From: CBCOTE01 sp965112965
GTDB taxonomy: Bacteria; Desulfobacterota; Desulfovibrionia; Desulfovibrionales; Desulfovibrionaceae
Direction: 5' to 3'
Assembly (NCBI GenBank): GCA_965112965.1
Contig: CBCOTE010000023.1
Location: forward strand, 196,778 to 260,777
DNA length: 64,000 nucleotides
The notes under the pieces are model-generated. The model did not search any database and was not told the origin of the DNA. It saw nothing but the letters and a program-made list of their open reading frames with translations. Positions 9,854 to 19,177 of the stretch are shown here, one piece after another (the first letter of the stretch is position 1; each line of letters begins with the position of its first letter). The translations under genes were made by a program, and so were the position numbers.

Positions 9854-10741
9854 CTATGGGGTCAACCTCGGGCCGATTGGCTGTGGCTGATTATTTATGG
9901 TTGGCCGTTTGCGGTACTCCTCTACCGTTCTAGCCACTTCCTCGAATTCTTTCGGTTGCTGGATGCCGGTTAAGAGCACTCCGCCTACCACGAAGGATGG
10001 TGTGCCAGGAATTTCAAAGGCGTCACCTTCAGCTATATCGGCCTTGATGCGTTCCCGTACCACGTCACTCTGCATGTCTTTGATTAGGCGGACCGGATCT
10101 AGACCCAAGCTGATGGCCTGTTTTTTGATCCAGTTTTCGTCACCGTTCTCTAGATCATCCTGTTTCTGAAACAAGAGGTCATGTAATTGCCAAGCTTTAG
10201 CCTGGTTCTGTATGGTCGCGGCCTCGAAGAAGCGGGAGGCAGTGAGGGCTTTTTTATGTTTGGGCATAGGCAGGTGTTTGAAGCGGAAGCTGAAGCGTTC
10301 TGGTTGGGCTTTGGGGAGTTGTGCTACGAAATGTTCGGCCTGGGCGCAATAAGGACACTGGAAGTCGGAATAGGCTACGATAGCGATAGGTGCGGCTGGG
10401 TTACCGCGTACGGCACGGCCGAAGTCTAGGGCCGGGGTAAGAGGATTTTCCAGCTGGTGTTGTCGTCGTTTAAGTTGGGCCGTGTGTTGGGCCTCCTCGG
10501 CGCCGGCCTGGACAATATGGAAGAGCTCTTTGCGGTATTCGCGCAGCACTGTCAGCAATTGCTCGGGCTGGGCTTTAAGGGCGTTGAAGGCAAGCTGGGG
10601 ATTATTTTTGAGTACTTGTTGGACCTTCTCAGTCATGTCGTCCTTGCGCTCAGAGCAACCGATAGTAGCGATGGTCAGGGTTAGACTGAGGGCCATGGAT
10701 GGGATGGCAGTTGAGAATAGGGGGCGGGGCATGATACGCAT
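9854..10741 (-). CDS. DsbA-family thioredoxin-fold lipoprotein
   Basis: The 295-residue product has an N-terminal hydrophobic segment ending in a plausible lipobox ('TIATIGC', residues 23–29), so it is predicted to be exported and anchored as a lipoprotein. A charged helical linker runs from about residue 34 to 100. The thioredoxin fold follows, with 'AYSDFQCPYCAQAEHF' (CPYC redox motif) and the cis-proline loop 'GTPSFVVGG'. This matches DsbA/DsbG-like thiol-disulfide oxidoreductases of the envelope. An AGAGG site sits upstream of the first ATG, and a second ATG three codons in is also possible. Just past the stop another frame reads a short alanine-rich tail, so the natural C terminus may have been trimmed by a frameshift. 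The client proteins are unknown. Confidence 0.82.
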   Translation of the reverse strand: MRIMPRPLFSTAIPSMALSLTLTIATIGCSERKDDMTEKVQQVLKNNPQLAFNALKAQPEQLLTVLREYRKELFHIVQAGAEEAQHTAQLKRRQHQLENPLTPALDFGRAVRGNPAAPIAIVAYSDFQCPYCAQAEHFVAQLPKAQPERFSFRFKHLPMPKHKKALTASRFFEAATIQNQAKAWQLHDLLFQKQDDLENGDENWIKKQAISLGLDPVRLIKDMQSDVVRERIKADIAEGDAFEIPGTPSFVVGGVLLTGIQQPKEFEEVARTVEEYRKRPTINNQPQPIGPRLTP

Positions 10742-12889
10742 AGGACCTCTAGGCTGTTCGGAAATGGATGGCCGTTAGGACATTTCAGCTTGGTGCGTAG
10801 AATCTTTACAATGGCTGTTGACCGGAAGCAAGGTCATTGGCAGTTGTCCCAAGGCCGTGAGTGGCAGACTGGATGAAAAATAGACCTCGGTCTAGTCTGT
10901 GGTGATCGATACAGAGTAGGACATTGGTGTCTGATAAATGTAGTTGCGATGGATTACTTGAGATTCTTTTTTAATTGTAGTTCCAGAGATGTAGGAACGG
11001 CCTTGTAGTTTTAAGGCGAGTACGGCCAATAGGGCTCCGGCTGTGTCCTAGGTTGGGTAGTGATAGTTACGCGCCAGCGGCTCAGTTCAGCAGTTTTTTT
11101 GAAAGATTTAGGATTGATTGCTTGGTAGCCTCGATCAAAAGATCGCCAACTCGGTGCCTGGGTAAGAAAAAAATCTGTATCTATGATTGAGTGGTGGTTT
11201 TTAAGGAGATGATGAGCAGCTGCTTGGCTTGAAGCATCTGGCTGTCATAGTGTCTAGCTCGGAGCGATAGACATCCAGGGCGCAGGCTAGCCGGTTCTTA
11301 TGGATGCAGCTTTAGATATTAATAGTTCGGTGGGTTGGACCATGGCCTACTAAGAGTTTTTTGGTTAGGTATGCCCAAATTATACAACAACATCATTCTT
11401 AACGCCATCCCTATGATTTTGATGTTTAGATTTTAGATAGAACAATTTTAGTTGAGATCGATTTCTTTTATAATATTGGAAGCGGTGCGGCTATGAGTTA
11501 TTGGTTATAAAACGAGTCGATTGAGCGAAAGGAAAAAAATATCGAACTTACCTTATTTTGTTAGCACAGATAATTAGCAAAGCATTCTTTAGATTTTTTT
11601 ATTAGATCTCTAATCATGCTGGCATAAGTTTTTTTGTGGAATACCAGAGTTGATGGGGCTGTCTAAGATGATGTAGGATATTTTACTGGATGGGGGTTTG
11701 TATATGCAGCCGAAAGTGTGGGTGATCGAGGAAGTCTAGATATCGTGATTGGATTGGTATTCAAAAAAAATAAATTTTAAACTGGTTTGGATAATTTTAC
11801 ACTAAGTTTTGCACCTATTGCGCGGGTATGCTGTAGATGTATCGTGGCGCTTTACCGTTATCTTTATTGGTTGGTCTAATACTATTTTGATTAAGCATTT
11901 TTCGGTTCAGGTCGCGTAACATGGGGACTGCTAAGTACTATTTTATTCACGATTTATAAGACTATTTATTAATATGACGTAGTGAAAGAGCAAATGAAAT
12001 AGTAATAGCTGATAGTTCAGATTAGTATAATTTTTACTTGGAGACGAGAAGAATATGATATAAATTGGATTTTTTTAAACAAGTTTTTCTATCATCTACA
12101 CAATATTTTTCGTTCGTTTAGTCGGTGGATATGTATTGTGTTCGACATTGCCACAGTAGACTCGGGCTTTTGATAGCATCTGGAGTCGGAGCCAGTAGCT
12201 TATAGCCAGACTGTAACAGGAGACGAGGTAAGTTAGATATGGATTTTAGTGGCGGAGTATCGCTATATTAGGCTTCCGGAGTATTTAGGTTATGGGAGCG
12301 AGTATCGAATGGCGGCATCGAATCGGTTGTTGGTGATACCGGTGAGGAAAAGCGGATCAGGACGTCCAAGCTCTTTCGTTTTTTTTGAGCAGGGCCACGG
12401 CATTGACTAAGGCATAATTTGTTTTATGGTATGTAGGCTTGGCCGTAGTAGCTCAAAAAATAGTGGAAGGCTTCCTAAAGTCGAACGAAACGTCGGGATA
12501 TACAACAGGTTCAGCAGTATATGTAGCCGTGGTTGTTTTCCCAGATGGAGAGTTCACAGCCCGGGATGACTATGGCATGGCGGTCGTATCATTGACCAGG
12601 GCTTTGTACGGTAGCAGCGTGTTTTTGTGAGGTTGATTATGGTGGGACCGGCCGGCCGACTTGGTCACTAACTTTGGTAGTGGCCATAGTGCCGTCTGAG
12701 ATTGTTGAGCTGGACGTAGGTTGATTATGTTGATTATAGTCTTTTTAGTTGAGGGACAAAGCAAGTCTGGCGGTGGGCAGATCTATCTTGAGATGGCTTG
12801 TGTTTTCCACTACGCTAGGTGATACAATGCTTTTGTTGGGCGTTCCGCGTCTTCTAAATTATTGTTTATAATATGCACAGAGGTGCCCT
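10742..12889. other. 2.1-kb degraded region with unidentified relics
   Basis: No intact gene. On the minus strand around 10790–11240 there are alternating open stretches such as 'LLAVLALKLQG' and 'LTALGQLPMTLLPV'. Around 12250–12760 there are 'KPTYHKTNYALVNAVALLKK' and 'LFLTGITNNRFDAAI', each broken by stops. They look like former protein genes, but I cannot name the families. 11400–12150 is very AT-rich and shows nothing. Confidence 0.45.
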
Positions 12890-13087
12890 ATGGTGTTTAA
12901 TTTGGCTTTTTTGGAGATTTTAGCTTGTCCTAAGTGTAAAAATAGCCTTATCATCACTCCAGCAGAGGATGGTCTAACCTGTGCCATCTGTGGGATAGTG
13001 TATCCCATCAAGGATGATATCCCAATTATGCTTATCGAAGAAGCCATTTCTCAGACTGAGTGGGACGAAGGTAAGCGGCCGGCCTGA
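12890..13087 (+). CDS. Trm112 family zinc-ribbon protein
   Basis: This small 65-residue protein has two CxxC pairs, 'CPKC' near residue 14 and 'CAIC' near residue 31, followed by 'GIVYPIKDDIPIML', the signature of the Trm112/UPF0434 family. Trm112 proteins bind and stabilise methyltransferases in eukaryotes and archaea. In bacteria they are small standalone zinc-ribbon proteins of uncertain role, often next to lipid-A genes. The AGAGGTG site 5 bases before the ATG is good. It stands alone between two decayed regions and has survived intact, which suggests selection. Confidence 0.8.
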   Translation: MVFNLAFLEILACPKCKNSLIITPAEDGLTCAICGIVYPIKDDIPIMLIEEAISQTEWDEGKRPA

Positions 13088-14358
13088 TTCAACCCCATTC
13101 ATCTCCGTCTGGTTTGGTTCAGGGCGGTGGCAATATCAGTCGCTCGGCCTGGATCAGATTATTTATTCCATAAGAGTTCCACTTGCTATTCTGTGAATAA
13201 GAAGTATTTCCTTCAGCCATAGTAGTTTTGGTGACATAATTGAGTTTGATAAATCATCATACCAGCGAAGGTATTTTACAGGTCTTACAATCCATCCCGG
13301 CAGCGGTGCATTGACGTCCTGTTTGGGCCTAGATTGGGGCATAATTTTTTAGGTAGAATGTCATGGTGTCCAAGACTGCTTCCAATTCGGACATATGGAA
13401 GACAAAGAGTTTGCCCCTACATATTCTCGTTGTCTGAGTCTTTTGTTGCATAAAAAACTGCTGACTATAGTATCGAGTCGCCTCATCATAGTCATGGTTT
13501 TGGTATTAGCCATGTGGCGATAATGGCGGAGTAGAGATGGGATATGTGAGGAGAAAGGAGTTTTGTAATATCGTCAAAGTATTCGTATGCGGTGTTGAAC
13601 TGGTGCTCTAGCTTGTTGAAATCCGCATTTAAGGTAACTGTGCCTGAAGTTGGGGTAGGATGTCTGGTTAGTTTACTAAAGAGTGTCGATGCGTTAGGTG
13701 AGTTCTCTGAAACCTATCCAGTTGTATCTTTTTTTTACATAAGGGGATATGGAGTTGGCGCAGATAGTAACATCATATTGGCGTTTATGAAGACAGATAA
13801 GGGCTAACTGCTGTGGCCGGTTACAATCTGGTAAATAATTAGGGATTCATGCGGGGGCGGTAAAATGAGCGGGATGGGAATGAATTTGCAGTGTAGGTGT
13901 AGGTAATGCGAATTGGTCGCGAGATTGGTATTTTTTAAAGAAAAAATCTCGTCCTCAGTGTCATGATATTTCAGCCTTAAAATTAGATTTGTCCTTTTTA
14001 CAGCTGTCCACTAGGGCCATGTCTAACAAGGCCTGGTCCTTTAGTAGGTCTGGGACGAATATTGTGGAGCTATAGTAATATTTTTTTGTCATGATGGCGG
14101 TTTAAATTGTCTACTAATGGCCTAGCGTAGAATGCCGCGGCGATAACTTATCGTGCTCTTGTCCGAGATGTCGCTTTGGCCACTATTGATGAGTGTAGGG
14201 CGGGCCTATTGATATCTCAGCTTGAAAAAAATAGGCTTCTATAATGTTATCAGAATATAATATAGACTGTCGAGGTTTTAGCATCTAAAGGAAGAAAGTA
14301 AATTTATAAAAAAAAAGTTAATATCTTAAGATTGTATTGAGATAGTCTCAATATCCCT
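13088..14358. other. 1.3-kb spacer without recognisable gene
   Basis: AT-rich sequence with short open stretches only. One plus-strand frame around 13592–13807 is open for about 70 codons but resembles nothing I know. I see no RNA gene or repeat here. Confidence 0.5.
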
Positions 14359-15663
14359 TCAACCAGTCTGTACCTCGGCTCCTTGCAGCTGTCGCCATAC
14401 CAACTCGTCTAGCACCTCCTGGAGCACCGCGAACAGCCCGTTCTGCTCCATAGCTTGGCCGAACAACGCTGCGCGCTGACGCTTGAGGCTCTCTTGAGAT
14501 ACCGCGTTGGGCATAGTACTGGAAAGTGTTATAGCCAGCCGTTCGGCCATTAGATACCCCGTTGCTTCTCGTTGGAATGCTGCTAGTGCCTCCAGGAAGG
14601 TCGTTTGTCGTGCCTCTAGAAAGGTCGTAGCATCGGCTGTGGCCGGCAAAGTCCGAGCCTGGCACGTTAGGGCGTGGAGATGGTTAAGGTGCGCTCCAGG
14701 TATCCCAGACCGCCAGCCCATAAGCCAGTTGTTACGAGTAAATAGTAAAAAATGTTCCCGACCTAAAGCTAGCACATTTTGAATGGTCTTCCACGCAGAC
14801 TCTAAGGTTGGATGTTCCCAGCGCACTGGCTCCGTCGCTGGATCCCAGGTCGGGATTAGCACTGTCTTGTGTTCGTTCGTTGATTTTTTAGTCTCGCTGC
14901 CGTCTATCAACGTAGATAGTAGGTGGAAGAGCCAGGTATTGGCATCCGGTGAATCTGGCGTCTCTAGGTGTGCATAGCTTAGTACGTATTCCCCCCGGCC
15001 ATAGACTCCGTGCACGATACATGGTTGTCCGGTTAGCGATGTCGGCCTGAGCCGCACTCCGTATGTTTTTTCCCAGTAGTGCAAGGTTCCCATTGGTAGG
15101 CTGGCCAAGGGCAGATCTGTTATCCAGAAGTCCGGACCAGGTGCTTCATAGGTCGCCAATACCGTTACCGTATCACCGACCTCGGGAGCAAAACGTGCTG
15201 GCCACCACACCGGTACCAGTGCTAATTCATTTGGCTCATGTCCTGATTTTGGTCTAAAAACTGTCGGCACTAGGCGGTGTCCAGCCAGCGGCCGAACTTG
15301 TATATGTCCGCTCATCAGATGCAACAGTCGTTCCTGTACCTCAGATCGTCGCCATGGACATAACCCTAGCCCATTCTGGCCCGTCAACCCTAATCCCGCT
15401 CCTCCACAAAACCCCACATAAGCTCCGCCTGAGGCCACATATTCCCGCAATACCTTCATTCCGGCCTGGCCTAGAGATGCCGCCTTGCGTCGTGCTACTC
15501 CTCCAGGCGCTACTATTACAACCGGACGCTTGCTTGAAAGACATTCTTGCGCTATCTCTTTAGAACGTATTACACGCTGTGGCAGTCCTAAGGCCCGTAA
15601 TGCGCGCCAAACAAGCAATCCCCACAAATAGGATTCATCCCATAATATCGCCACTATGTCCAT
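14359..15663 (-). CDS. BPL_N (biotin-protein-ligase N-terminal, glutamine-amidotransferase-like) protein
   Basis: The 434-residue product starts 'MDIVAILWDESYLWGL'. It contains 'VIVAPGGVARRKAASLG' near residue 50 and 'YVASGGAYVGFCGGAGLGL' near 75, the elbow region of a class-I glutamine-amidotransferase-like fold as found in the BPL_N domain. Further conserved-looking blocks are 'GHEPNELALVPVWWPARF' and 'GRGEYVLSYAHLETP', consistent with assessment of a peptide or cofactor substrate. The C-terminal ~170 residues are helical and charged. A cysteine sits in 'GFCGGAG', the nucleophile position. An AGGGG site precedes the ATG by 7 bases. It is transcribed divergently from valS. The strand composition is opposite to that of other minus-strand genes here (C-rich on the plus strand). 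The reaction is unknown. Confidence 0.72.
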   Translation of the reverse strand: MDIVAILWDESYLWGLLVWRALRALGLPQRVIRSKEIAQECLSSKRPVVIVAPGGVARRKAASLGQAGMKVLREYVASGGAYVGFCGGAGLGLTGQNGLGLCPWRRSEVQERLLHLMSGHIQVRPLAGHRLVPTVFRPKSGHEPNELALVPVWWPARFAPEVGDTVTVLATYEAPGPDFWITDLPLASLPMGTLHYWEKTYGVRLRPTSLTGQPCIVHGVYGRGEYVLSYAHLETPDSPDANTWLFHLLSTLIDGSETKKSTNEHKTVLIPTWDPATEPVRWEHPTLESAWKTIQNVLALGREHFLLFTRNNWLMGWRSGIPGAHLNHLHALTCQARTLPATADATTFLEARQTTFLEALAAFQREATGYLMAERLAITLSSTMPNAVSQESLKRQRAALFGQAMEQNGLFAVLQEVLDELVWRQLQGAEVQTG

Positions 15664-15878
15664 TGCTCGCCCCTAACACTACTCCTATCACTCACGCAAG
15701 CGTGGAGTGAAAAAATAAGAGAAGGAATAGATAAAAAATTGTGGATATGAGTGAGAGAGAAATTTTTTTGAAAAAAGTTTTTTACTAAAAAAATTATTCT
15801 ATTAGCGCGTTACGTGTGGGAGTGTGCGGTAGGGGTAGCAGGATGTATGCAAAATGATTTTTATACTGCGAGGAACAC
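15664..15878. promoter_or_regulatory. divergent intergenic region with hairpin, between BPL_N gene and valS
   Basis: This 215-base region separates two divergently transcribed genes and so should hold promoters for both. A hairpin at 15689–15709 pairs CACTCACGC with GCGTGGAGTG (one bulged G, two-base loop). The rest is AT-rich, with runs of A and T near 15768–15795. I could not fix a -35/-10 pair with acceptable spacing, so no promoter is placed. I saw no T-box specifier structure before valS. Confidence 0.4.
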
Positions 15879-18563
15879 ATGGCTGCATATGAGCTGTCTA
15901 AGGTCTACGAGCCTAAGGACGTAGAGGCGCGCTGGAGCGCCTTCTGGGAGGCACAAGGTACTTTCATCGCCGACCCGGATGCCCCAGGCGAGCCATACGC
16001 CATTGTCATGCCTCCCCCCAACGTCACGGGCAGCCTACATATGGGGCATGCTCTAAACATCACTTTACAGGACGTACTTTGTCGTCATCATCGCCAGCTC
16101 GGACGCAAGGTGCTCTGGGTACCGGGTATGGATCACGCCGGTATAGCGACCCAAAATGTGGTAGAACGTACCCTCAAAGTCGAAGGTAAATCCCGGCACG
16201 ACATGGGCCGTGAGGCTTTTGTTGATCGTGTCTGGCAATGGAAGAAGGAATATGGTGGTCGTATCCTCAACCAGATTCGCCGCCTGGGCGCCTCGGTGGA
16301 CTGTAGCCGCGAACGTTTCACCTTTGACGAAGGTCTTTCACGAGCTGTGCGCGAAGTTTTCGTTCGGCTATACGAGGAAGGGCTCATCTATAAAAGCGAT
16401 TACATTATCAACTGGTGTGGCCGCTGCCACACCGCCCTGGCCGAAGATGAAGTAGAGTATACCTTGAGAAATGACACTCTATACTACATTAAGTATCCTT
16501 TGGAGATACCCTTAGCCGGATTAGACGGCCTAGTGATAGCCACCACCAGACCTGAGACCATGCTTGGTGACGTGGCTGTAGCAGTGCACCCAGAGGATGA
16601 ACGTTATCTTGACGCCATTGGTTGCTACGTTATCCTGCCTCTTATAGGACGACGTTTGCCGATTATCGCCGACCGTTATGTGGAAAAGGAGTTCGGCACC
16701 GGCTGCCTTAAAATCACTCCTGCCCACGACATAAACGATTGGAATTTAGGCCGCACCCACGATCTAGATGTGATCCAGGTCATCGACGATCAGGGTTGCA
16801 TAGTCGCGGGTGAACGTTGGCAGGGTATGACCAAAGAGGCCTGTCGCAAGGCTGTGATAGAAGAGCTCGAAGTAGCTGAATTGCTTGTTAAGTTCGAGGA
16901 CTATAGCCACAAAGTAGGCGAGTGCTACCGCTGTAAAACCATTATTGAACCCCAAGTTTCTCTACAGTGGTTCGTGGCCGTGAAGACCCTGACTGAGAAG
17001 GCCCGGGCTGCGGTGCCCGTAGATACGGTTATCTATCCCAAGTCCTGGTCCAATACTTATTTCCACTGGCTGGACAATGCGCACGACTGGTGTATTTCCC
17101 GCCAGATCTGGTGGGGGCACCGTATTCCAGCCTGGACCTGCCGGAATTGTAGTAAGCTCATAGTTCTGAGAGATGATCCCACTGTCTGTCCAGACTGCTG
17201 TGGAATTATTGACCAGGATGAGGACGTGCTAGATACATGGTTTTCTTCGGCTTTGTGGCCTTTTTCTACCTTGGGTTGGCCGGATGGGACTAAAGATTTA
17301 GCTACCTGGTATCCTACCGCGGTGCTCGTCACGGCCTTTGATATTCTTTTCTTCTGGGTTGCCCGAATGATGATGATGGGCATCCACTTCATGGGCCGGG
17401 TGCCTTTTCGTGACGTGTATATTCACGCTCTAGTGCGTGACGTCAAGGGCCAAAAGATGAGTAAGTCCATAGGTAATGTAATCGACCCCCTGGATATGAT
17501 CGATCGCTTTGGCACAGACGCCCTGCGCTTCACTCTCACTGCCATGGCTGCCGTGGGCCGGGATATCCGTCTCTCCGAGGGGCATATCGAGAGTTATCGG
17601 CACTTTTGCAACAAGCTCTGGAATGCTGCTCGCTTCGCAATTATGCGGCTACCAGAGGAGATGCCTTTGTCTGAGTCCAAACTTATAGATTACCCCGTGC
17701 ATCAGGTATCTGGTATACACCACGCCTGGCTATTCCACCGGCTAGAGGAGTTGAAAGAGAAGGTACGTGATGGCGTTGCTAGCTATCACTTCAACGACGT
17801 CGCCCAGAGCCTTTATCGTTTCATTTGGCATGAGCTCTGTGATTGGTATTTGGAGATGCTCAAGTCTGAGCTGGCCGGGAAGAACGACGTAGTAAGAGAG
17901 GCCGCGCAGATCTGTCTGTGGAATGTCTTGCGTGAAGTACTTGTGCTACTGCATCCTATTGTTCCATTCATCACCCAAGAGATTTGGAATGCCCTGCCTG
18001 GTATCAGTGAGTATGGGCGCAACCTAGTTTTAGTTCCTTATCCAGCAATGCGACCCGAGCGGCATAACCCCATGAGCGTACAAGACATGGCTTTAATACA
18101 GGATATGGTAGTGGCTGTGCGTACCATCCGTAGCGAGCTTGGCATAGCCCCGTCTAAAGAATTAGACGTGCTTGTGCGTACGGTGAGCGATGAGGATCGG
18201 CAGCTCCTGAAAGAGAAAATTCCCTATATCCGATTTTTGGCTCGAGTGAGGCAGTTTGACGCTGGGCCAGAGGTTAGCGGTTCCCGAACTGCTGCTACTA
18301 TGGTCATACGGGGGGGCAGCCAGCTTTTTGTGCCACTGGCTGGGGCCATTGACTTCAACGCCGAATTAGCTCGTCTGGATAAGGAATTGGTCAAGCTGGA
18401 TAAGGAACTAGCCGGCGTTGAGTGTAAGCTGGCAAAGAAGAGTTTTGCGGTTAAAGCACCGGCCGAGTTAGTGAAAAAGGAGCGGGCACGTGCAGTCGAG
18501 TTGGTTGACAAACGAGGTAAACTAGAAATTCTGCAAGACCGGCTACGCGAAGTCATAGGATGA
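15879..18563 (+). CDS. valS: valyl-tRNA synthetase
   Basis: Class I synthetase of 894 residues that charges tRNA-Val. The HIGH motif appears as 'PPNVTGSLHMGHALN' near residue 47 and the KMSKS motif as 'KMSKSIGN' near residue 527. Between them lies the editing (CP1) domain with 'TTRPETMLGDVAVAVHPED'. A zinc-binding cysteine cluster is visible as 'CRNC' and 'CPDC' around residue 430, followed by 'DEDVLDTWFSSALWPFS'. The C terminus is a lysine/leucine-rich coiled coil, as usual for ValRS. A GAGGAA site lies 5 bases upstream. The frame is intact and of normal length. The first ~1.1 kb is strongly C-rich on the coding strand and the rest is G-rich like other plus-strand genes, an unusual internal switch. 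Confidence 0.97.
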   Translation: MAAYELSKVYEPKDVEARWSAFWEAQGTFIADPDAPGEPYAIVMPPPNVTGSLHMGHALNITLQDVLCRHHRQLGRKVLWVPGMDHAGIATQNVVERTLKVEGKSRHDMGREAFVDRVWQWKKEYGGRILNQIRRLGASVDCSRERFTFDEGLSRAVREVFVRLYEEGLIYKSDYIINWCGRCHTALAEDEVEYTLRNDTLYYIKYPLEIPLAGLDGLVIATTRPETMLGDVAVAVHPEDERYLDAIGCYVILPLIGRRLPIIADRYVEKEFGTGCLKITPAHDINDWNLGRTHDLDVIQVIDDQGCIVAGERWQGMTKEACRKAVIEELEVAELLVKFEDYSHKVGECYRCKTIIEPQVSLQWFVAVKTLTEKARAAVPVDTVIYPKSWSNTYFHWLDNAHDWCISRQIWWGHRIPAWTCRNCSKLIVLRDDPTVCPDCCGIIDQDEDVLDTWFSSALWPFSTLGWPDGTKDLATWYPTAVLVTAFDILFFWVARMMMMGIHFMGRVPFRDVYIHALVRDVKGQKMSKSIGNVIDPLDMIDRFGTDALRFTLTAMAAVGRDIRLSEGHIESYRHFCNKLWNAARFAIMRLPEEMPLSESKLIDYPVHQVSGIHHAWLFHRLEELKEKVRDGVASYHFNDVAQSLYRFIWHELCDWYLEMLKSELAGKNDVVREAAQICLWNVLREVLVLLHPIVPFITQEIWNALPGISEYGRNLVLVPYPAMRPERHNPMSVQDMALIQDMVVAVRTIRSELGIAPSKELDVLVRTVSDEDRQLLKEKIPYIRFLARVRQFDAGPEVSGSRTAATMVIRGGSQLFVPLAGAIDFNAELARLDKELVKLDKELAGVECKLAKKSFAVKAPAELVKKERARAVELVDKRGKLEILQDRLREVIG

Positions 18564-19177
18564 GCGAGCGAGACCAGTAAATGAGGAGAGCGTTAAGGGG
18601 AGTGTGATATCGTGTGCCGCATCGTAGGCCGGTAGGGTGAATTGTTGACAAGTGCATGGCCTTTGCGGGCAAACTGATTGAGGAACATGTCTTGGCTATA
18701 GTCGAGGAGCTAGATTTATATTTTTTATCACACATGCTGAGTGTTTTTTGTCTATATGAATCAGCTTTTTAGTACTGCGGCGTTTTTCCAGGAATTTTTG
18801 AATTTTTGGCCCAGAATGGCTAGGACTACCGCGTCCGGATATTTGTTCAAAATTTATAGTGTGGCATTTGCATACTGTATTAATGGGTCTATTTTTTGCA
18901 TCAGACTGATTGTTTTTCATGTACCCGACTACGGTATGTCTTTCCTTAAACCTGAAGGAACGCTAGTGTTGTAATAATGAACGTTATGGGAATTGGAATG
19001 GATATATTTTTGTATAGATCAATGGTAAGCTATGGTATCAATTTGAATCAAAATGATATATTATATTATGATATGTGGAATGTCCTAATTACGGATGAGT
19101 TAGGGAACAACCTTCTAGGCAAGACTACTTAAGGAGATGGAGGCAGCCCCTCATTCTCTCTGTTAGTCTGAGGCACC
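18564..19177. other. spacer between valS and cobA–hemD
   Basis: About 600 bases with only broken frames. A plus-strand piece near 18650–18725 reads 'KLIEEHVLAIVEELDLY' and then changes frame, so an unidentified gene relic is possible. Upstream of cobA there is an AAGGAG-like purine stretch at about 19130, too far from the start codon to serve it. Confidence 0.4.
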
